Shown one piece after another: positions 32,780 through 42,125 of a stretch of DNA of 64,000 nucleotides. The DNA is taken from contig JALHOP010000005.1 of NCBI GenBank assembly GCA_022842935.1, positions 337,307 to 401,306 on the forward strand, read 5' to 3'. The translations under genes were made by a program, and so were the position numbers. Within the stretch, counting starts at the first letter, position 1, and each line of letters opens with the position of its first letter. The stretch is from Myxococcota bacterium (GTDB lineage: Bacteria; Myxococcota; XYA12-FULL-58-9; JALHOP01). The notes below the pieces were generated by a model, which did no database searches, had not been told where the DNA came from, and saw only the letters and a program-made list of their open reading frames with translations.

Positions 32780-35593
32780 CTAGCCGATCAGCGCGAGCAC
32801 TTCGTCTGGCGTGATGCGCTTACCGATGGCGCCGCCTTCGCTCGACAGCAAGTCTTTCGCTAGGGCTTCTTTGCTCTTGGCGAGCTCGACGACGCGCTCT
32901 TCGATAGACCGTGCGCAGACCAGCTTGTAGACGGTCACCTGCTGCTGCTGACCCAAACGGTGGGTCCGGTCGGTTGCCTGCTGCTCGACTGCCGGGTTCC
33001 ACCAGGGGTCGTAGTGCATCACGGTGTCGGCGCGGGTCAGGGTGAGGCCGGTGCCGCCGGCCCTGAGCGACACGATGATGACAGGGGGGCCAGCGGGGTC
33101 CTGGAAGCTCGCAACCACTTTGTCGCGGTTGCGTGTGCCGCCGTGCAACCACAGAGGGTCGACCCCAAGACGCTTCACCACGTCGATGAGACGCTTCTGC
33201 ATCTCGACGAATTGACTGAAGACGACGATGGTGCGCGACGAGTCCAGCGCCTCGCGCATGAGCTCCTCGAAGAGCTCGAGCTTTGCCGACGGAGGTACGC
33301 GCGCGCCGGGTGGCGCGGGTAAGAGCGATGGGTCGCAGCAGATCTGGCGCAGACGCGTGAGGGCCGCGAGAATATCGAGGTGAGCACGCTCGATTCCTAC
33401 TTGCTCGATCTTCTTCTGAACGCTTTCGCGTAGCTCTCCTGCGACGTGATCGTAGAGCGCGCGCTGCACCGGGTTCATGTCGCAGCGCACGACCGACTCG
33501 ACCTTAGGGGGGAGCTCTTTTGCTACTTCGCTCTTCAGTCGGCGCAGAACCAGCGGCTGAACGCGCGTCCGCAATAGCGACAGCGCATCCCCTTCGGCGC
33601 GCGAGATTGGTCGAGCATAGCGCTTACGGAAGGAGCGTACGCTGCCGAGAAAGCCCGGAGCGAGGAAGTCGAAGATCGCCCACAGGTCATCGGGCCGGTT
33701 CTCGACCGGCGTGCCGGTCAGAGCGAGGCGTCGCTCGCTCTTCAATCGGCGGATAGCGCGGGCGTTTTGACTGGCGGAATTCTTAGCCGACTGCGCTTCG
33801 TCGAGGATCACATAGCGGAACGAGTGGTTCGCCAAGAGCTCGGCGTCTCGGCGCAAAACACCGTAGCTCGTCACCACGAGATCACAGGTGGCGACGTCGA
33901 CCGCCTGCCGCGTCTTGGGTGGGCCGTGCCACAGGACGGTCTTGAGATTGGGGGCGAAACGGGCCGCTTCGTCGCGCCACACAGTGACCACCGAAGTCGG
34001 CGCCACGACGAGGGAAGGCTTCACGCCCTCGGTTTCGCGGACCTTCATGAGCAGCGCCAGCGCTTGCATGGTCTTTCCGAGACCCATGTCGTCGGCGAGG
34101 ATGCCGGTGAGACGATGACGGTGCAGCATGGCGAGCCAATCGAGGCCGCGCGCCTGATAGTCACGTAAAACGCCTGCGAGACTCGCTGGCGGTTCGATGT
34201 GCGGGGGGGCGTGCGAGGCCGAGAGCTCGTCGAGCCATGCTTGCGTCGCTTCGTCGGCAATCGCGAGCGAAGCCTCATCGCCGATGGCTCGCAGGATGCC
34301 GACGCAAAGGGGGCTCACCAAAGCGCGGTCGGCGGTGGCGCCCAGGTCCTCGAGCAGACGCAGGGACCGGCGGAAACGCGCCGACGGGGCGACAAATGAA
34401 CCGTCAGAGAGCTGAACGTACTTCTTGCCCGACGCGAGCCAGCCGAGGAGTTCCTTCATGCTGACGAGAGCCTGAACTGTCTGCTCATCACTATGGGTCG
34501 GCTGCGTTGCGTCGCGGACTTGCTCGATGCCGAGGCGCACGTCGATGAGGCCGCGATCTTCGAGGAGCTGCAAGCGAGCGCGGACGTTGAGGTCGCGCCG
34601 GAAGACCGGCATCGCCCCGTCGCGCACGACGTCCCAGCCCGGCGGGAACGCGTCGCCCATGGGGTCGAGGACGTGCAGCGCTTGTTCGCCGCCCGCGATG
34701 AACACGTGCTCGTTCTTGTCGTAGCGAAAGCCGAGCTCGCGCAGGAGCTTTCTCGCGCTCTCTTCGACTACGAGGTCGCGCTCGACGAGCCCTTGAGCCC
34801 CGGGTTGCGTGGGGACGACGTGGACACTTACCGGCCGTTGGCCTTCGACCAGCACCAGCTCGCCGCCGTAGTCGGCGTCGATACGCACACGGATGACCGG
34901 CTCGGCGTCGGTCGTCGCCGCGACAATCGTCGCGATGAAGCGCCTCGGAGGCTCACGGCGGACGGCCAAGCGCACGAGGTCTTCGGCGGGGACGCCGACC
35001 TTGGTGAGCTCGCGAACGAGATTGTCGCGCGCCTGCGGCGAGAGCTCGACGTCGAGCACCATGGTTGGCTCGCGCGCCCAACGAGCGAGCTCCCAGGGAG
35101 AAGGAGAGGCGATCGGGTAGGCGAGATTTCCGCGCAGGAAGAACGCCTGGCTCCCCGCGAGTAGTCTGCCATCGCGTACATCGAGGATGCTCCCATCGGG
35201 TTGCGCGAGGCCTAGTGCGGCCAGAAGTTGGGAGCCTCCAGAGGGCTCGACGCGGACACGTACAGAGAGCTCGTGGTCGGCGATGCGGAGGTTCGAGCCG
35301 TCGACCCGGGTTTGGCGCTGCACGAGCAGCGGCAAGACGCGCGCCAGCGAGGCGTCGGGAAGGTGGCCGAAAGTCTGACCAGAACGCAGCTCGCGGACGA
35401 TGGCCTGATCGAGCGCCTGCAGCTGGGGCTGCATGCGTTTGGTATCGGAGTCGCTTAGCGTTTCACCGCCGTCGATGGTCTGCGGCACCACGATGCCACC
35501 AGAGCCGCGCCCCAAAACAGTGAGGCGGTACGCAAGGCGGATGGGGGTGTCGTCGCGGCGTCCTTCACCCGGCGCCTGGCTGCTCGAAGACAT
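32780..35593 (-). CDS. SNF2-family DEAD/DEAH-box helicase
   Basis: This 937-residue DNA-dependent ATPase is of the Swi2/Snf2 superfamily, as in bacterial proteins often placed with HepA/RapA relatives. Residues ~1-450 form an N-terminal domain that is poorly conserved. The helicase core follows: Walker A DDMGLGKTM with Lys507, motif Ia VVAPTSVV, the DEAQ box at 598-601, motif III LTGTPVENR, and the second RecA domain with VVFSQFVEMQ, LHGGTRN, SLRAGGTGLTLT and ATDRTHRLGQQQ. The last block is the family's arginine-finger motif. The start at 35593 (MSSSSQAPGEG) is preferred, because a longer frame would overlap fabG. It lies convergent to 32087 and divergent from fabG. The substrate is unknown; remodelling of protein-DNA or polymerase-DNA complexes is likely. 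Confidence 0.94.
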   Translation of the reverse strand: MSSSSQAPGEGRRDDTPIRLAYRLTVLGRGSGGIVVPQTIDGGETLSDSDTKRMQPQLQALDQAIVRELRSGQTFGHLPDASLARVLPLLVQRQTRVDGSNLRIADHELSVRVRVEPSGGSQLLAALGLAQPDGSILDVRDGRLLAGSQAFFLRGNLAYPIASPSPWELARWAREPTMVLDVELSPQARDNLVRELTKVGVPAEDLVRLAVRREPPRRFIATIVAATTDAEPVIRVRIDADYGGELVLVEGQRPVSVHVVPTQPGAQGLVERDLVVEESARKLLRELGFRYDKNEHVFIAGGEQALHVLDPMGDAFPPGWDVVRDGAMPVFRRDLNVRARLQLLEDRGLIDVRLGIEQVRDATQPTHSDEQTVQALVSMKELLGWLASGKKYVQLSDGSFVAPSARFRRSLRLLEDLGATADRALVSPLCVGILRAIGDEASLAIADEATQAWLDELSASHAPPHIEPPASLAGVLRDYQARGLDWLAMLHRHRLTGILADDMGLGKTMQALALLMKVRETEGVKPSLVVAPTSVVTVWRDEAARFAPNLKTVLWHGPPKTRQAVDVATCDLVVTSYGVLRRDAELLANHSFRYVILDEAQSAKNSASQNARAIRRLKSERRLALTGTPVENRPDDLWAIFDFLAPGFLGSVRSFRKRYARPISRAEGDALSLLRTRVQPLVLRRLKSEVAKELPPKVESVVRCDMNPVQRALYDHVAGELRESVQKKIEQVGIERAHLDILAALTRLRQICCDPSLLPAPPGARVPPSAKLELFEELMREALDSSRTIVVFSQFVEMQKRLIDVVKRLGVDPLWLHGGTRNRDKVVASFQDPAGPPVIIVSLRAGGTGLTLTRADTVMHYDPWWNPAVEQQATDRTHRLGQQQQVTVYKLVCARSIEERVVELAKSKEALAKDLLSSEGGAIGKRITPDEVLALIG

Positions 35594-35678
35594 TCGGCCA
35601 AAATAACACGAAGTCGCCGTTCTGGAAGGGGCCCGAAGACGAATTGCGTCCGATGGCCCCAACGTCTTAGACATCCGC

Positions 35679-36401
35679 ATGGCATTGGCAATCGTGACCG
35701 GCGCAAGCCGTGGCATCGGCAAGGCAATCGCGCTCGACCTCGCGCGCCACGGTTACGACATTATCCTGATCTTCAATGCTCGCGCCGACGCGGCAAACGA
35801 GGTCGCCGAGGCAATCCGGGCGCTTGGCCGGGTCGCCCACATCGCTCAGGTCGACGTCGGCAAGCTGGGCGAGGCCGACGCGACCGTGACCGAGCTGGTC
35901 AAGACGCATGGCTGTCCCGACGCACTCGTCAACAACGCGGGCATCACCCGCGACGGACTGTTCGCGATGATGAGCCAGGACAGCTGGGATGCCGTCGTGC
36001 AAACCAACCTTGGCGGCTTCTTCGCTGTCACGCGGCCGATCGTCCGACAGATGATCCGCAAGCGCTCGGGCCGTATCGTCAACATCGCCTCGATCAGCGG
36101 GGAACGCGGCAATGGTGGGCAGGTCAACTACTCCGCCAGCAAGGCGGGCCTTATCGGCGCGACCAAAGCACTGGCGCTCGAAGTTGCGAGCCGCGGCATC
36201 ACGGTCAACGCCGTCTCTCCGGGCTTCATCACCACCGACATGACCGCAGATCTTGCCGTCGATAAGGTCGTTCCGCTCATCCCCATGGGACGTGCAGGCA
36301 CGCCCGAGGAGGTGGCGGCTGCGGTGACCTTCTTGTGTTCGCCGGCCGCGAGCTACATCACGGGCCAGGTGATTAGCGTCAATGGCGGTCTCCTCACCTG
36401 A
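35679..36401 (+). CDS. fabG: 3-oxoacyl-ACP reductase FabG-type short-chain dehydrogenase
   Basis: This 240-residue NAD(P)-dependent reductase belongs to the classical SDR family. The nucleotide loop is [10 protein letters not shown] at the N-terminus. NNAG supports the cofactor site, the catalytic Ser lies in [14 protein letters not shown] and the Tyr-Lys pair in [19 protein letters not shown] and the C-terminal [12 protein letters not shown] match FabG rather than generic SDRs. The reaction would be reduction of 3-oxoacyl-ACP in fatty-acid elongation. No other fab genes are adjacent, so a role in another beta-keto reduction (such as polyketide or polyhydroxyalkanoate metabolism) is possible. 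The miaA start lies seven bases after its stop codon. Confidence 0.9.
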   Translation: MALAIVTGASRGIGKAIALDLARHGYDIILIFNARADAANEVAEAIRALGRVAHIAQVDVGKLGEADATVTELVKTHGCPDALVNNAGITRDGLFAMMSQDSWDAVVQTNLGGFFAVTRPIVRQMIRKRSGRIVNIASISGERGNGGQVNYSASKAGLIGATKALALEVASRGITVNAVSPGFITTDMTADLAVDKVVPLIPMGRAGTPEEVAAAVTFLCSPAASYITGQVISVNGGLLT

Positions 36402-36408
36402 GGGCAGC

Positions 36409-37317
36409 ATGCTCGCCGTCGTTGGCGCCACAGCGTCCGGGAAAAGCAGCGTTGCCATGCGCCTCGCCGAGCTACGCGGTGCCGAGATCATCTCGTGTGA
36501 TTCGGTACAGGTGTATCGGGGCTTCGCCGTGGGGTGCGCAAAGCCCAGTCAAGCCGAGCAGGCACGGGTGCGGCACCATCTCATCGACGTCGTCGACTGG
36601 AACGAAGAGTTCGATGCCCAGCGGTACTGTTCACTTGCCAACGAGGCTCTGGCGGCGGTCCGGCAAAGCGGACGCGCGGCGATTCTTTGCGGCGGCACCG
36701 GCCTCTATCTGCGCGCTTTTCGCTACGGCCTCATCGACGCGCCTGAGCGCGACCTCGCGCTGCGGGAACGCTTGTACGCCGAGGAGAATAGTAAGCCCGG
36801 CACGCTCTACGACCGCCTTCAGGCGCTCGACCCCGTCAGCGCCCGGCGTATCGAGCCCAGAAACCTCGTGCACGTGGTTCGGGCGCTCGAGATCCACGCC
36901 ACGACGGGCGAATTGCCCAGCGCCCTGCGTGCCAAACACGGGTTTCACGACGAACGCGTGCCGATGCACGTGGTCGCGATCGATTGGCCGCGTGAGACGC
37001 TTCGCCGTCGCATTGCAGAGCGCGTGAACGGGATGCTCGAGCAGGGCCTCGTCGAGGAGGTGCAGGGATTGCGGGCACAGGGGGTGCCGTCGACCTGTCG
37101 GCCGATGCGCGCGGTCGGCTACCGCGAGGTATGCGCCATGCTTGACGGAGCGCTCCCTGCCGCTGAGCTCGCACGCCGCATCAGTCAGGCGACCTGGGAG
37201 TATGCCCGCCGTCAATACACCTGGCTGCGCCGGGAAAAGGGCGTCATCTGGCTCCCCGTGGAGGGCGATCTCTCAGAAATCGTTGAGAAAATCGGAGCGG
37301 AATGGGAACGGTTCTGA
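36409..37317 (+). CDS. miaA: tRNA dimethylallyltransferase
   Basis: MiaA transfers an isopentenyl group to A37 of tRNAs that read UNN codons. The P-loop is VVGATASGKSS, followed by DSVQVYRGF, GGTGLYLRAF, RRIEPRNLVHVVRALEI and the C-terminal RRQYTWLRRE. The ATG at 36409 (MLAVVGAT) has GAGGG a few bases upstream and places the P-loop near the N-terminus, as usual. An ATG at 36382 would overlap fabG by 20 bases and is less likely. The chain is 302 residues. The gene is in a plus-strand run with fabG, though the link is only positional. Confidence 0.95.
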   Translation: MLAVVGATASGKSSVAMRLAELRGAEIISCDSVQVYRGFAVGCAKPSQAEQARVRHHLIDVVDWNEEFDAQRYCSLANEALAAVRQSGRAAILCGGTGLYLRAFRYGLIDAPERDLALRERLYAEENSKPGTLYDRLQALDPVSARRIEPRNLVHVVRALEIHATTGELPSALRAKHGFHDERVPMHVVAIDWPRETLRRRIAERVNGMLEQGLVEEVQGLRAQGVPSTCRPMRAVGYREVCAMLDGALPAAELARRISQATWEYARRQYTWLRREKGVIWLPVEGDLSEIVEKIGAEWERF

Positions 37318-37348
37318 TAACCAGTCTGAGGGTTGAGGGTTAATGTAG

Positions 37349-38575
37349 GTGGTGGTGTTGCCGGTCACATCTCAAGCTCCCGCTGTGGATCGCGACCTGC
37401 CGCCACCGGGTGGAGACCACGAGCATACGCACGCTCGGGTCATCCCGGCGTTGGCTGTCGTACCTCGGGACCCGGTCACTGTGACCCGCATTGCGGGTGG
37501 CGATGCGCCGCCGCTGCTTCGTGGCCTCTACGTGCCGCCCGGCCGGCGTGAGGCACCGGCCGCGCGTGTCGAGGAGCCGCCCGCGGAGCGGCCTGCGCCG
37601 CCGCAGGTGCGGCCGCGCGACCCGGTTCAGCAGGTGCAGCCCGCACCTGACCCTGCGCCAGACCGTCAAGCGCTGCTCACGCGATTGCGCGGGGCTGGCT
37701 TCGTTCCCATGGGCACCGAAGCATCCGTGCAGCGCTGGCGTCTCGACGACGCGACCGCGCTTGGCTATCCGGGTGCGGTCAACGTCCTCGTCCCCCCGAC
37801 ATTCGATCGCGCGGCACCGGCTCACGTCTATCTGCACGGCTTCATGCTCGATGGGGGCGGTAGTCTCGAACGGCAGGTGTTTGGTCGAACCGACCAACGC
37901 TCGTTTCCAACCATGCTGGCCGGGAGTGGAACGCGGGGCGTTGCCATCCTGCCAGAAAGTCCCGGCAACAATACGCTCTTCAATTCCCAGTGGAGTGGGG
38001 CCGATGGCCGGCGGCGTTTCGACGTGTTCATGCGCAACATGGCACGCACCACGGTGGGCGCCGACCGCTTCACGGGGGCAAGCCTGTCGACCCATAGCGG
38101 CTCTGGGCTACTCGCCGACAGACTCGTATTGGAAACGACGTTTGGACGCGAGGTTGTCCGCTATCGCGGTCATTTTGACGACGGCTACGGTACGCGCGAT
38201 TGGATGGCGCGCTACAACGCCGACCGCGCGATTGCCGCCCGCGGAGGCACTGTCGTTTCCTTGGCGCGCGCGCCGAGCTTCGCCGACCACATCGGCGAGG
38301 GCGCAAACCACATGAACGCCGCCGCCTGGTTCGAGCGGACCGGGCAGCAGCCCACCTTCGAAACCCGTGCCTACGAGGTCCGGCTCCCCAGCGGCGCGGT
38401 CGTCGAACGTTTCGACACCCATGTCACGGCCTCGCAGCTCCTACCGACCAGGCCGATGAGCGACTTCCTCGGGCCCACGCTCCCTGGCCGCGTGACCCGC
38501 TTCAATGTGACCACGCGTAGCCATTGGGAGACCATCAACGGCTGGCAGACGCTCCTACGCATGACCAACCCGTGA
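37349..38575 (+). CDS. Putative alpha/beta-hydrolase-like protein with a proline-rich N-terminal extension
   Basis: This 408-residue soluble protein has no signal peptide. Residues 1-115 are Pro/Arg/Ala-rich and probably disordered. The remainder has an alpha/beta-hydrolase-like layout: VNVLVPPTF and HVYLHGFMLDGGGS (possible oxyanion turn), VAILPESPGNNTLFN, an elbow-like GASLSTHSGSGLL, then FDDGYG (possible acid) and EGANHMNAA (possible His). The elbow lacks a Gly at the -2 position, so catalysis is not assured. Three consecutive GTG codons from 37349 serve as possible starts. A GAGGG stretch lies upstream. Two strands near the C-terminus (ETRAYEVRLPSGAVVERFD) suggest an added beta domain. 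I do not recognise the family. Confidence 0.62.
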   Translation: MVVLPVTSQAPAVDRDLPPPGGDHEHTHARVIPALAVVPRDPVTVTRIAGGDAPPLLRGLYVPPGRREAPAARVEEPPAERPAPPQVRPRDPVQQVQPAPDPAPDRQALLTRLRGAGFVPMGTEASVQRWRLDDATALGYPGAVNVLVPPTFDRAAPAHVYLHGFMLDGGGSLERQVFGRTDQRSFPTMLAGSGTRGVAILPESPGNNTLFNSQWSGADGRRRFDVFMRNMARTTVGADRFTGASLSTHSGSGLLADRLVLETTFGREVVRYRGHFDDGYGTRDWMARYNADRAIAARGGTVVSLARAPSFADHIGEGANHMNAAAWFERTGQQPTFETRAYEVRLPSGAVVERFDTHVTASQLLPTRPMSDFLGPTLPGRVTRFNVTTRSHWETINGWQTLLRMTNP

Positions 38576-38621
38576 GCCGCCGCTTGCCAGACCGGGCGCT
38601 TCGCGGCATGCATCGTCGTCC

Positions 38622-39722
38622 ATGCAGCTGGTCAACGACGCCTATTTGACGCTAACGCCGTACGTGCCCGGCAAGCCGGTCACCGAGACCGAGCGTGAGC
38701 TCGGCATCACCGGCGTCATCAAGCTCGCTTCCAACGAAAACGCTCTGGGGCCTTCCCCGAAAGCGGTCGAGGCGATGCGCGCCGCGCTCGCTGGGGTTCA
38801 TGACTACCCCGACGGTAGCGCCTTTTATCTGAAGAAGGCGCTCGCTGAGTCGTTTGCCGTGACCGAACGGCACATCATCATGGGTAATGGCGGCGACGAG
38901 CTCATCGACGCGGTCATTCGTGCCTGTGTTCGGCCGGGAGAGACGCTGCTCTACGCCGACCCCTCGTTCATCTCGTACAAGCTGCGGGCGCAGCAGGCCG
39001 GCGTTGGCATCCGCAGCGTGCCTCTAAAGGAGCACCGCTACGACCTTCCCGCGATGGCGAAGGCCGTCGATGCGACCACCAAGCTCGTCTTCATCGCCAA
39101 CCCCAACAACCCGACTGGCACCTACGTCACCGCTACGGAGCTCGACGCGTTCCTCACCGCGATCCCCAACGACGTGGTGGTGGTTCTCGACGAGGCTTAT
39201 GTCGAATACGTGCGTGCCAAAGATTATCCGAACAGCCTCCCGATTCTGAAGCAACGCCCGCGTACGATGGTGCTACGCACGTTCTCGAAGGCGTACGGTC
39301 TTGCGGGGGTTCGTGTCGGCTACGGTGTCGGCGACCCCGACCTCGTTGGTTACCTCGAGCGCGGCAGGGGCCCCTTCAACGTGGGCTTGCTGGGCCAGGT
39401 CGCCGCATTGGCTGCTTTGGCGGATAAAGACCACGTTCAGCGCACCGTCGACAACAACACGCGCGAGATGGAACGCGTGGTGCCGGCGCTGCGCGCAATG
39501 CGCTGTGGGGGGAAGCCGCTCGAGGTCACCGAGTCCCAAGCCAATTTCGTCATGGTCGACACACACGCCAGCGGACCGAAAACTTTCGAAGCCTTGCTCA
39601 AGCAGGGCATTATCGTGCGTCCTCTCGCCAACTATGGCCTGAACACGCAGGTAAGAATCACGCTGGGTACTCCTGAACAGAACGACCGCATGCTCGCTGC
39701 AATGCGCCGCGTGTTAGGATAG
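38622..39722 (+). CDS. hisC: Histidinol-phosphate (or aromatic) aminotransferase
   Basis: This 366-residue fold-type I PLP enzyme has the PLP lysine at Lys223 in RTFSKAYGLAGVRVGYG. Other class-II aminotransferase blocks are KLASNENALGPSPKAVEAM, HDYPDGSAF, IMGNGGDELID, FIANPNNPTGTYV and VVLDEAYVEY. The family is the HisC type. It sits beside aroA and cmk rather than with histidine genes, so it may act on aromatic keto acids or imidazole acetol phosphate. Clusters such as hisC-tyrA-aroA make an aromatic role plausible. The preceding gene ends 46 bases upstream, and the stop is seven bases before aroA. Confidence 0.9.
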   Translation: MQLVNDAYLTLTPYVPGKPVTETERELGITGVIKLASNENALGPSPKAVEAMRAALAGVHDYPDGSAFYLKKALAESFAVTERHIIMGNGGDELIDAVIRACVRPGETLLYADPSFISYKLRAQQAGVGIRSVPLKEHRYDLPAMAKAVDATTKLVFIANPNNPTGTYVTATELDAFLTAIPNDVVVVLDEAYVEYVRAKDYPNSLPILKQRPRTMVLRTFSKAYGLAGVRVGYGVGDPDLVGYLERGRGPFNVGLLGQVAALAALADKDHVQRTVDNNTREMERVVPALRAMRCGGKPLEVTESQANFVMVDTHASGPKTFEALLKQGIIVRPLANYGLNTQVRITLGTPEQNDRMLAAMRRVLG

Positions 39723-39729
39723 TCGGACC

Positions 39730-41064
39730 ATGCGTTTGTCGATCCATGGTGGGGCACCGTTGGTCGGCAGCGTCCGCGTGCCTGCGGACAAGTCCCTCAC
39801 GCATCGCGCTCTCATCTTTTCGGCCCTCGCCAAAGGGCAAAGCGTGGTGACAGCCAGAGGCGCTGGCGAGGACAACCTCTCCACGGCACGCGTGCTACGC
39901 GACTTGGGTGTGACGATTGTCCGCGATGGCGACACGTTCACCATCGAAGGCGTCGGGCCGCAGGGCTTGAAGCCTCCCTCGCAGCCCCTCGATTGCGGCA
40001 ACAGCGGCACGACGATGCGCTTGATGGCCGGTGTACTCGCGGGGGCAGGGGTCACCGCGACACTCGTCGGCGACGGCTCGCTCATGAAGCGACCCATGGG
40101 GCGGGTTTGCAAACCGCTGCGGCAGCTCGGCGCCGAGATACGCGGTAGCATGAGTGGCGAAAAGGAGCTCGCGCCCATCGCCATCGGTCCGGGACGGATG
40201 CAAGACGGCATGATTCGTCTCGACGTCGCGAGCGCCCAAGTGAAGAGCGCCTTACTGCTTGCGGGCCTCGTGTCCGAGCGCAAGGTGACGGTTCACGAGC
40301 CCTCGCTATCGCGCGACCATACCGAGCGCTTACTCTCGGCCATGGGCGCCAATATCGTCAGTCTCACCAACGCAGGGGTCCCGGGCGTCCGCTGTGGGCC
40401 GAGTGAGCTCACCCCGATTCAGCTCGAGGTGCCGGGTGACTTCTCGTCGGCTGCGTTCGTGTTGTCTGCATCGGCCCTCATCCCGGGCTCGCGTGTCACG
40501 GTTCGCGATGTCGGAGTGAACGGGACACGCACGGGCCTCCTCGAGATCATGGAAGAGCTGCGCGTGCAGGTGCGGGTCTCCAAGTGGCGGGAGCTTACGG
40601 GTGAACCGGTGGCTGACGTCGTTGCCCAGGCGAGTGAGCTCGACGCGCGTCAGGCGGGTGACCGTCCAACCGTGGTCGCGGGCGAGGTCGTGCCTCGGCT
40701 CATCGACGAGCTCGTCGTCATCTCGGCGCTAGCGGCGCGTGCACGGGGCCGGGTCGAAGTGCGTGACGCGCATGAGCTGCGCGTCAAGGAGAGCGACCGT
40801 ATCGCGGAGGTCGTGCGCCTGCTCGCGGCTTTCGGCGTCGTCGTCGAGGGCAAGCGCGACGGGTTCATCATTGACGGGCCGCAGCCCCTCAAGGCGGCTC
40901 ACGTCGATGTCTCGAGTGATCACAGGGTCGCGCTCACCGCAGCGGTGCTGGCGCTCGCGGCACCGGGTATCTCTATCCTCGAAGGGTTCGACGTTGCCGC
41001 GGTCTCCTTTCCGACGTTTGTGGCCGACATGCGCTCGCTCGGGGCTCGAATCGACATCGCATGA
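39730..41064 (+). CDS. aroA: 5-enolpyruvylshikimate-3-phosphate synthase
   Basis: AroA condenses shikimate-3-phosphate with phosphoenolpyruvate in aromatic amino-acid synthesis. The 444-residue protein has VRVPADKSLTHRALIFSALA, LDCGNSGTTMRLMAGVLAG, SLMKRPMGRV, ASAQVKSALLLAGL, PGDFSSAAFVLSAS and HELRVKESDRIAEV. This last block is the active-site KESDR. The short form of the N-terminal motif and AQVKSALLLAG match the class that includes glyphosate-tolerant enzymes, but class assignment needs an alignment. Its stop overlaps the cmk start by four bases. Confidence 0.97.
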   Translation: MRLSIHGGAPLVGSVRVPADKSLTHRALIFSALAKGQSVVTARGAGEDNLSTARVLRDLGVTIVRDGDTFTIEGVGPQGLKPPSQPLDCGNSGTTMRLMAGVLAGAGVTATLVGDGSLMKRPMGRVCKPLRQLGAEIRGSMSGEKELAPIAIGPGRMQDGMIRLDVASAQVKSALLLAGLVSERKVTVHEPSLSRDHTERLLSAMGANIVSLTNAGVPGVRCGPSELTPIQLEVPGDFSSAAFVLSASALIPGSRVTVRDVGVNGTRTGLLEIMEELRVQVRVSKWRELTGEPVADVVAQASELDARQAGDRPTVVAGEVVPRLIDELVVISALAARARGRVEVRDAHELRVKESDRIAEVVRLLAAFGVVVEGKRDGFIIDGPQPLKAAHVDVSSDHRVALTAAVLALAAPGISILEGFDVAAVSFPTFVADMRSLGARIDIA

Positions 41065-41729
41065 GCATCACGGTTGCCATTGATGGTCCCGCCGGGGCGG
41101 GGAAGAGCACCGTCGCCAAAGCCGTTGCGGCGGCCCTCAGCTACCGGCTCGTCGATACGGGCGCCATCTACCGCAGCGTTGCCTTGCTCGCACAACGACA
41201 GAAGATGTCGCTTGACGATGACAAGAGCCTCGAGACCATCGTGCGTGGCCTCGACATCGACTTCACCATGGTCGATGGGGTCAATCGTGTGTTTCTGCGC
41301 GGTGAAGATGTGACCGACGCTATCCGCACGCCCGAGGTTTCTCGCGACGCGAGCCTTGTCTCGACCCGCCCGAGCGTGCGCCAGGGTCTGCTCGCACTTC
41401 AACGGCGCCTGGCTGGGCACGGCGGCGCGGTCCTCGAAGGACGCGATATTGGTACCGTCGTGTGCCCAAACGCGCCTGTGAAGATCTATCTCGACGCCGA
41501 CCCTGGCGAGCGCGCGCGGCGCCGTCTCGAGGAGCTGCGCGGCAAGGGCAAAGACGTCACGCACGAGGCTGTCCTGAGCGATATGGTTGCCCGCGACGCT
41601 CAGGACATGGGTCGAGAACACGCGCCATTGAAGGCTGCCGACGACGCCATTCACCTCGATAGCACCGCGCTTACCCCTGAAGAGGTCCTCGAGCGCATCG
41701 TCGCCGCGGTTCGCCAAGCCGGCGGCTGA
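41061..41729 (+). CDS. cmk: Cytidylate kinase
   Basis: Cmk phosphorylates CMP and dCMP. The 222-residue protein opens with VAIDGPAGAGKSTVAKAVA (Walker A), then YRLVDTGAIYRSVALLA and DVTDAIRTPEVSRDASLVS. GAVLEGRDIGTVVCPNAPVKIYLD contains the LID-adjacent RDIGT motif. The ending RRLEELRGKGKDVTHEAV and DSTALTPEEVLERI are also normal. It is coupled to aroA by a four-base overlap. The aroA-cmk pair is common in proteobacteria, where rpsA usually follows. Here an SCP2-domain gene follows after 66 bases. Confidence 0.97.
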   Translation: MSITVAIDGPAGAGKSTVAKAVAAALSYRLVDTGAIYRSVALLAQRQKMSLDDDKSLETIVRGLDIDFTMVDGVNRVFLRGEDVTDAIRTPEVSRDASLVSTRPSVRQGLLALQRRLAGHGGAVLEGRDIGTVVCPNAPVKIYLDADPGERARRRLEELRGKGKDVTHEAVLSDMVARDAQDMGREHAPLKAADDAIHLDSTALTPEEVLERIVAAVRQAGG

Positions 41730-41795
41730 TTGACCCTGCCCGAAGGCGAGTGCTAGTCCGACCGGCACAGCGCAACTCGAACACCGGAGTCCGTG

Positions 41796-42125
41796 ATGCC
41801 CGTCTCTTCCGCCAGCGAGATCCTCGAGAAGAACATCCCCGAGCGCTTGAAGGCCAAGCCCGACCTCGCCGGGAAGATCAACGCCATCTACAAGTTCATC
41901 GTGAACGGCGATGGCGGTGGCACCTGGGTTGTCGACCTCAAGCAACCGGGCGGCGTCGTAACGAAGGGTGACGGCGAAGCGAACTGCACGATCACCGTGG
42001 GCGCTCAGGACTTCGTCGACATCGTCAACGGGAAAACCAACGCGCAGATGGCCTTCATGACCGGCAAGCTCAAGGTCGCCGGCGACATGGGCCTCGCCAT
42101 GAAGCTGTCGCAGCTGCTCGGCTAA
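41796..42125 (+). CDS. SCP2 sterol-binding domain protein
   Basis: This 109-residue protein consists of a single SCP2 (sterol carrier protein 2) fold, which binds lipids or acyl-CoAs in a hydrophobic tunnel. Diagnostic strands are INAIYKFIVNGDGGGTWVVD, GGVVTKGDGEANCTITVGA, DFVDIVNGKTNAQMAFMTG and KLKVAGDMGLAMKLSQLLG. CGGAG lies before ATG 41796, and a GTG directly ahead of it is a less likely start. It has no signal peptide and is cytoplasmic. The next gene starts at the base after its stop, so it is cotranscribed with the SAM hydroxide adenosyltransferase. The ligand cannot be read from the sequence. Confidence 0.92.
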   Translation: MPVSSASEILEKNIPERLKAKPDLAGKINAIYKFIVNGDGGGTWVVDLKQPGGVVTKGDGEANCTITVGAQDFVDIVNGKTNAQMAFMTGKLKVAGDMGLAMKLSQLLG

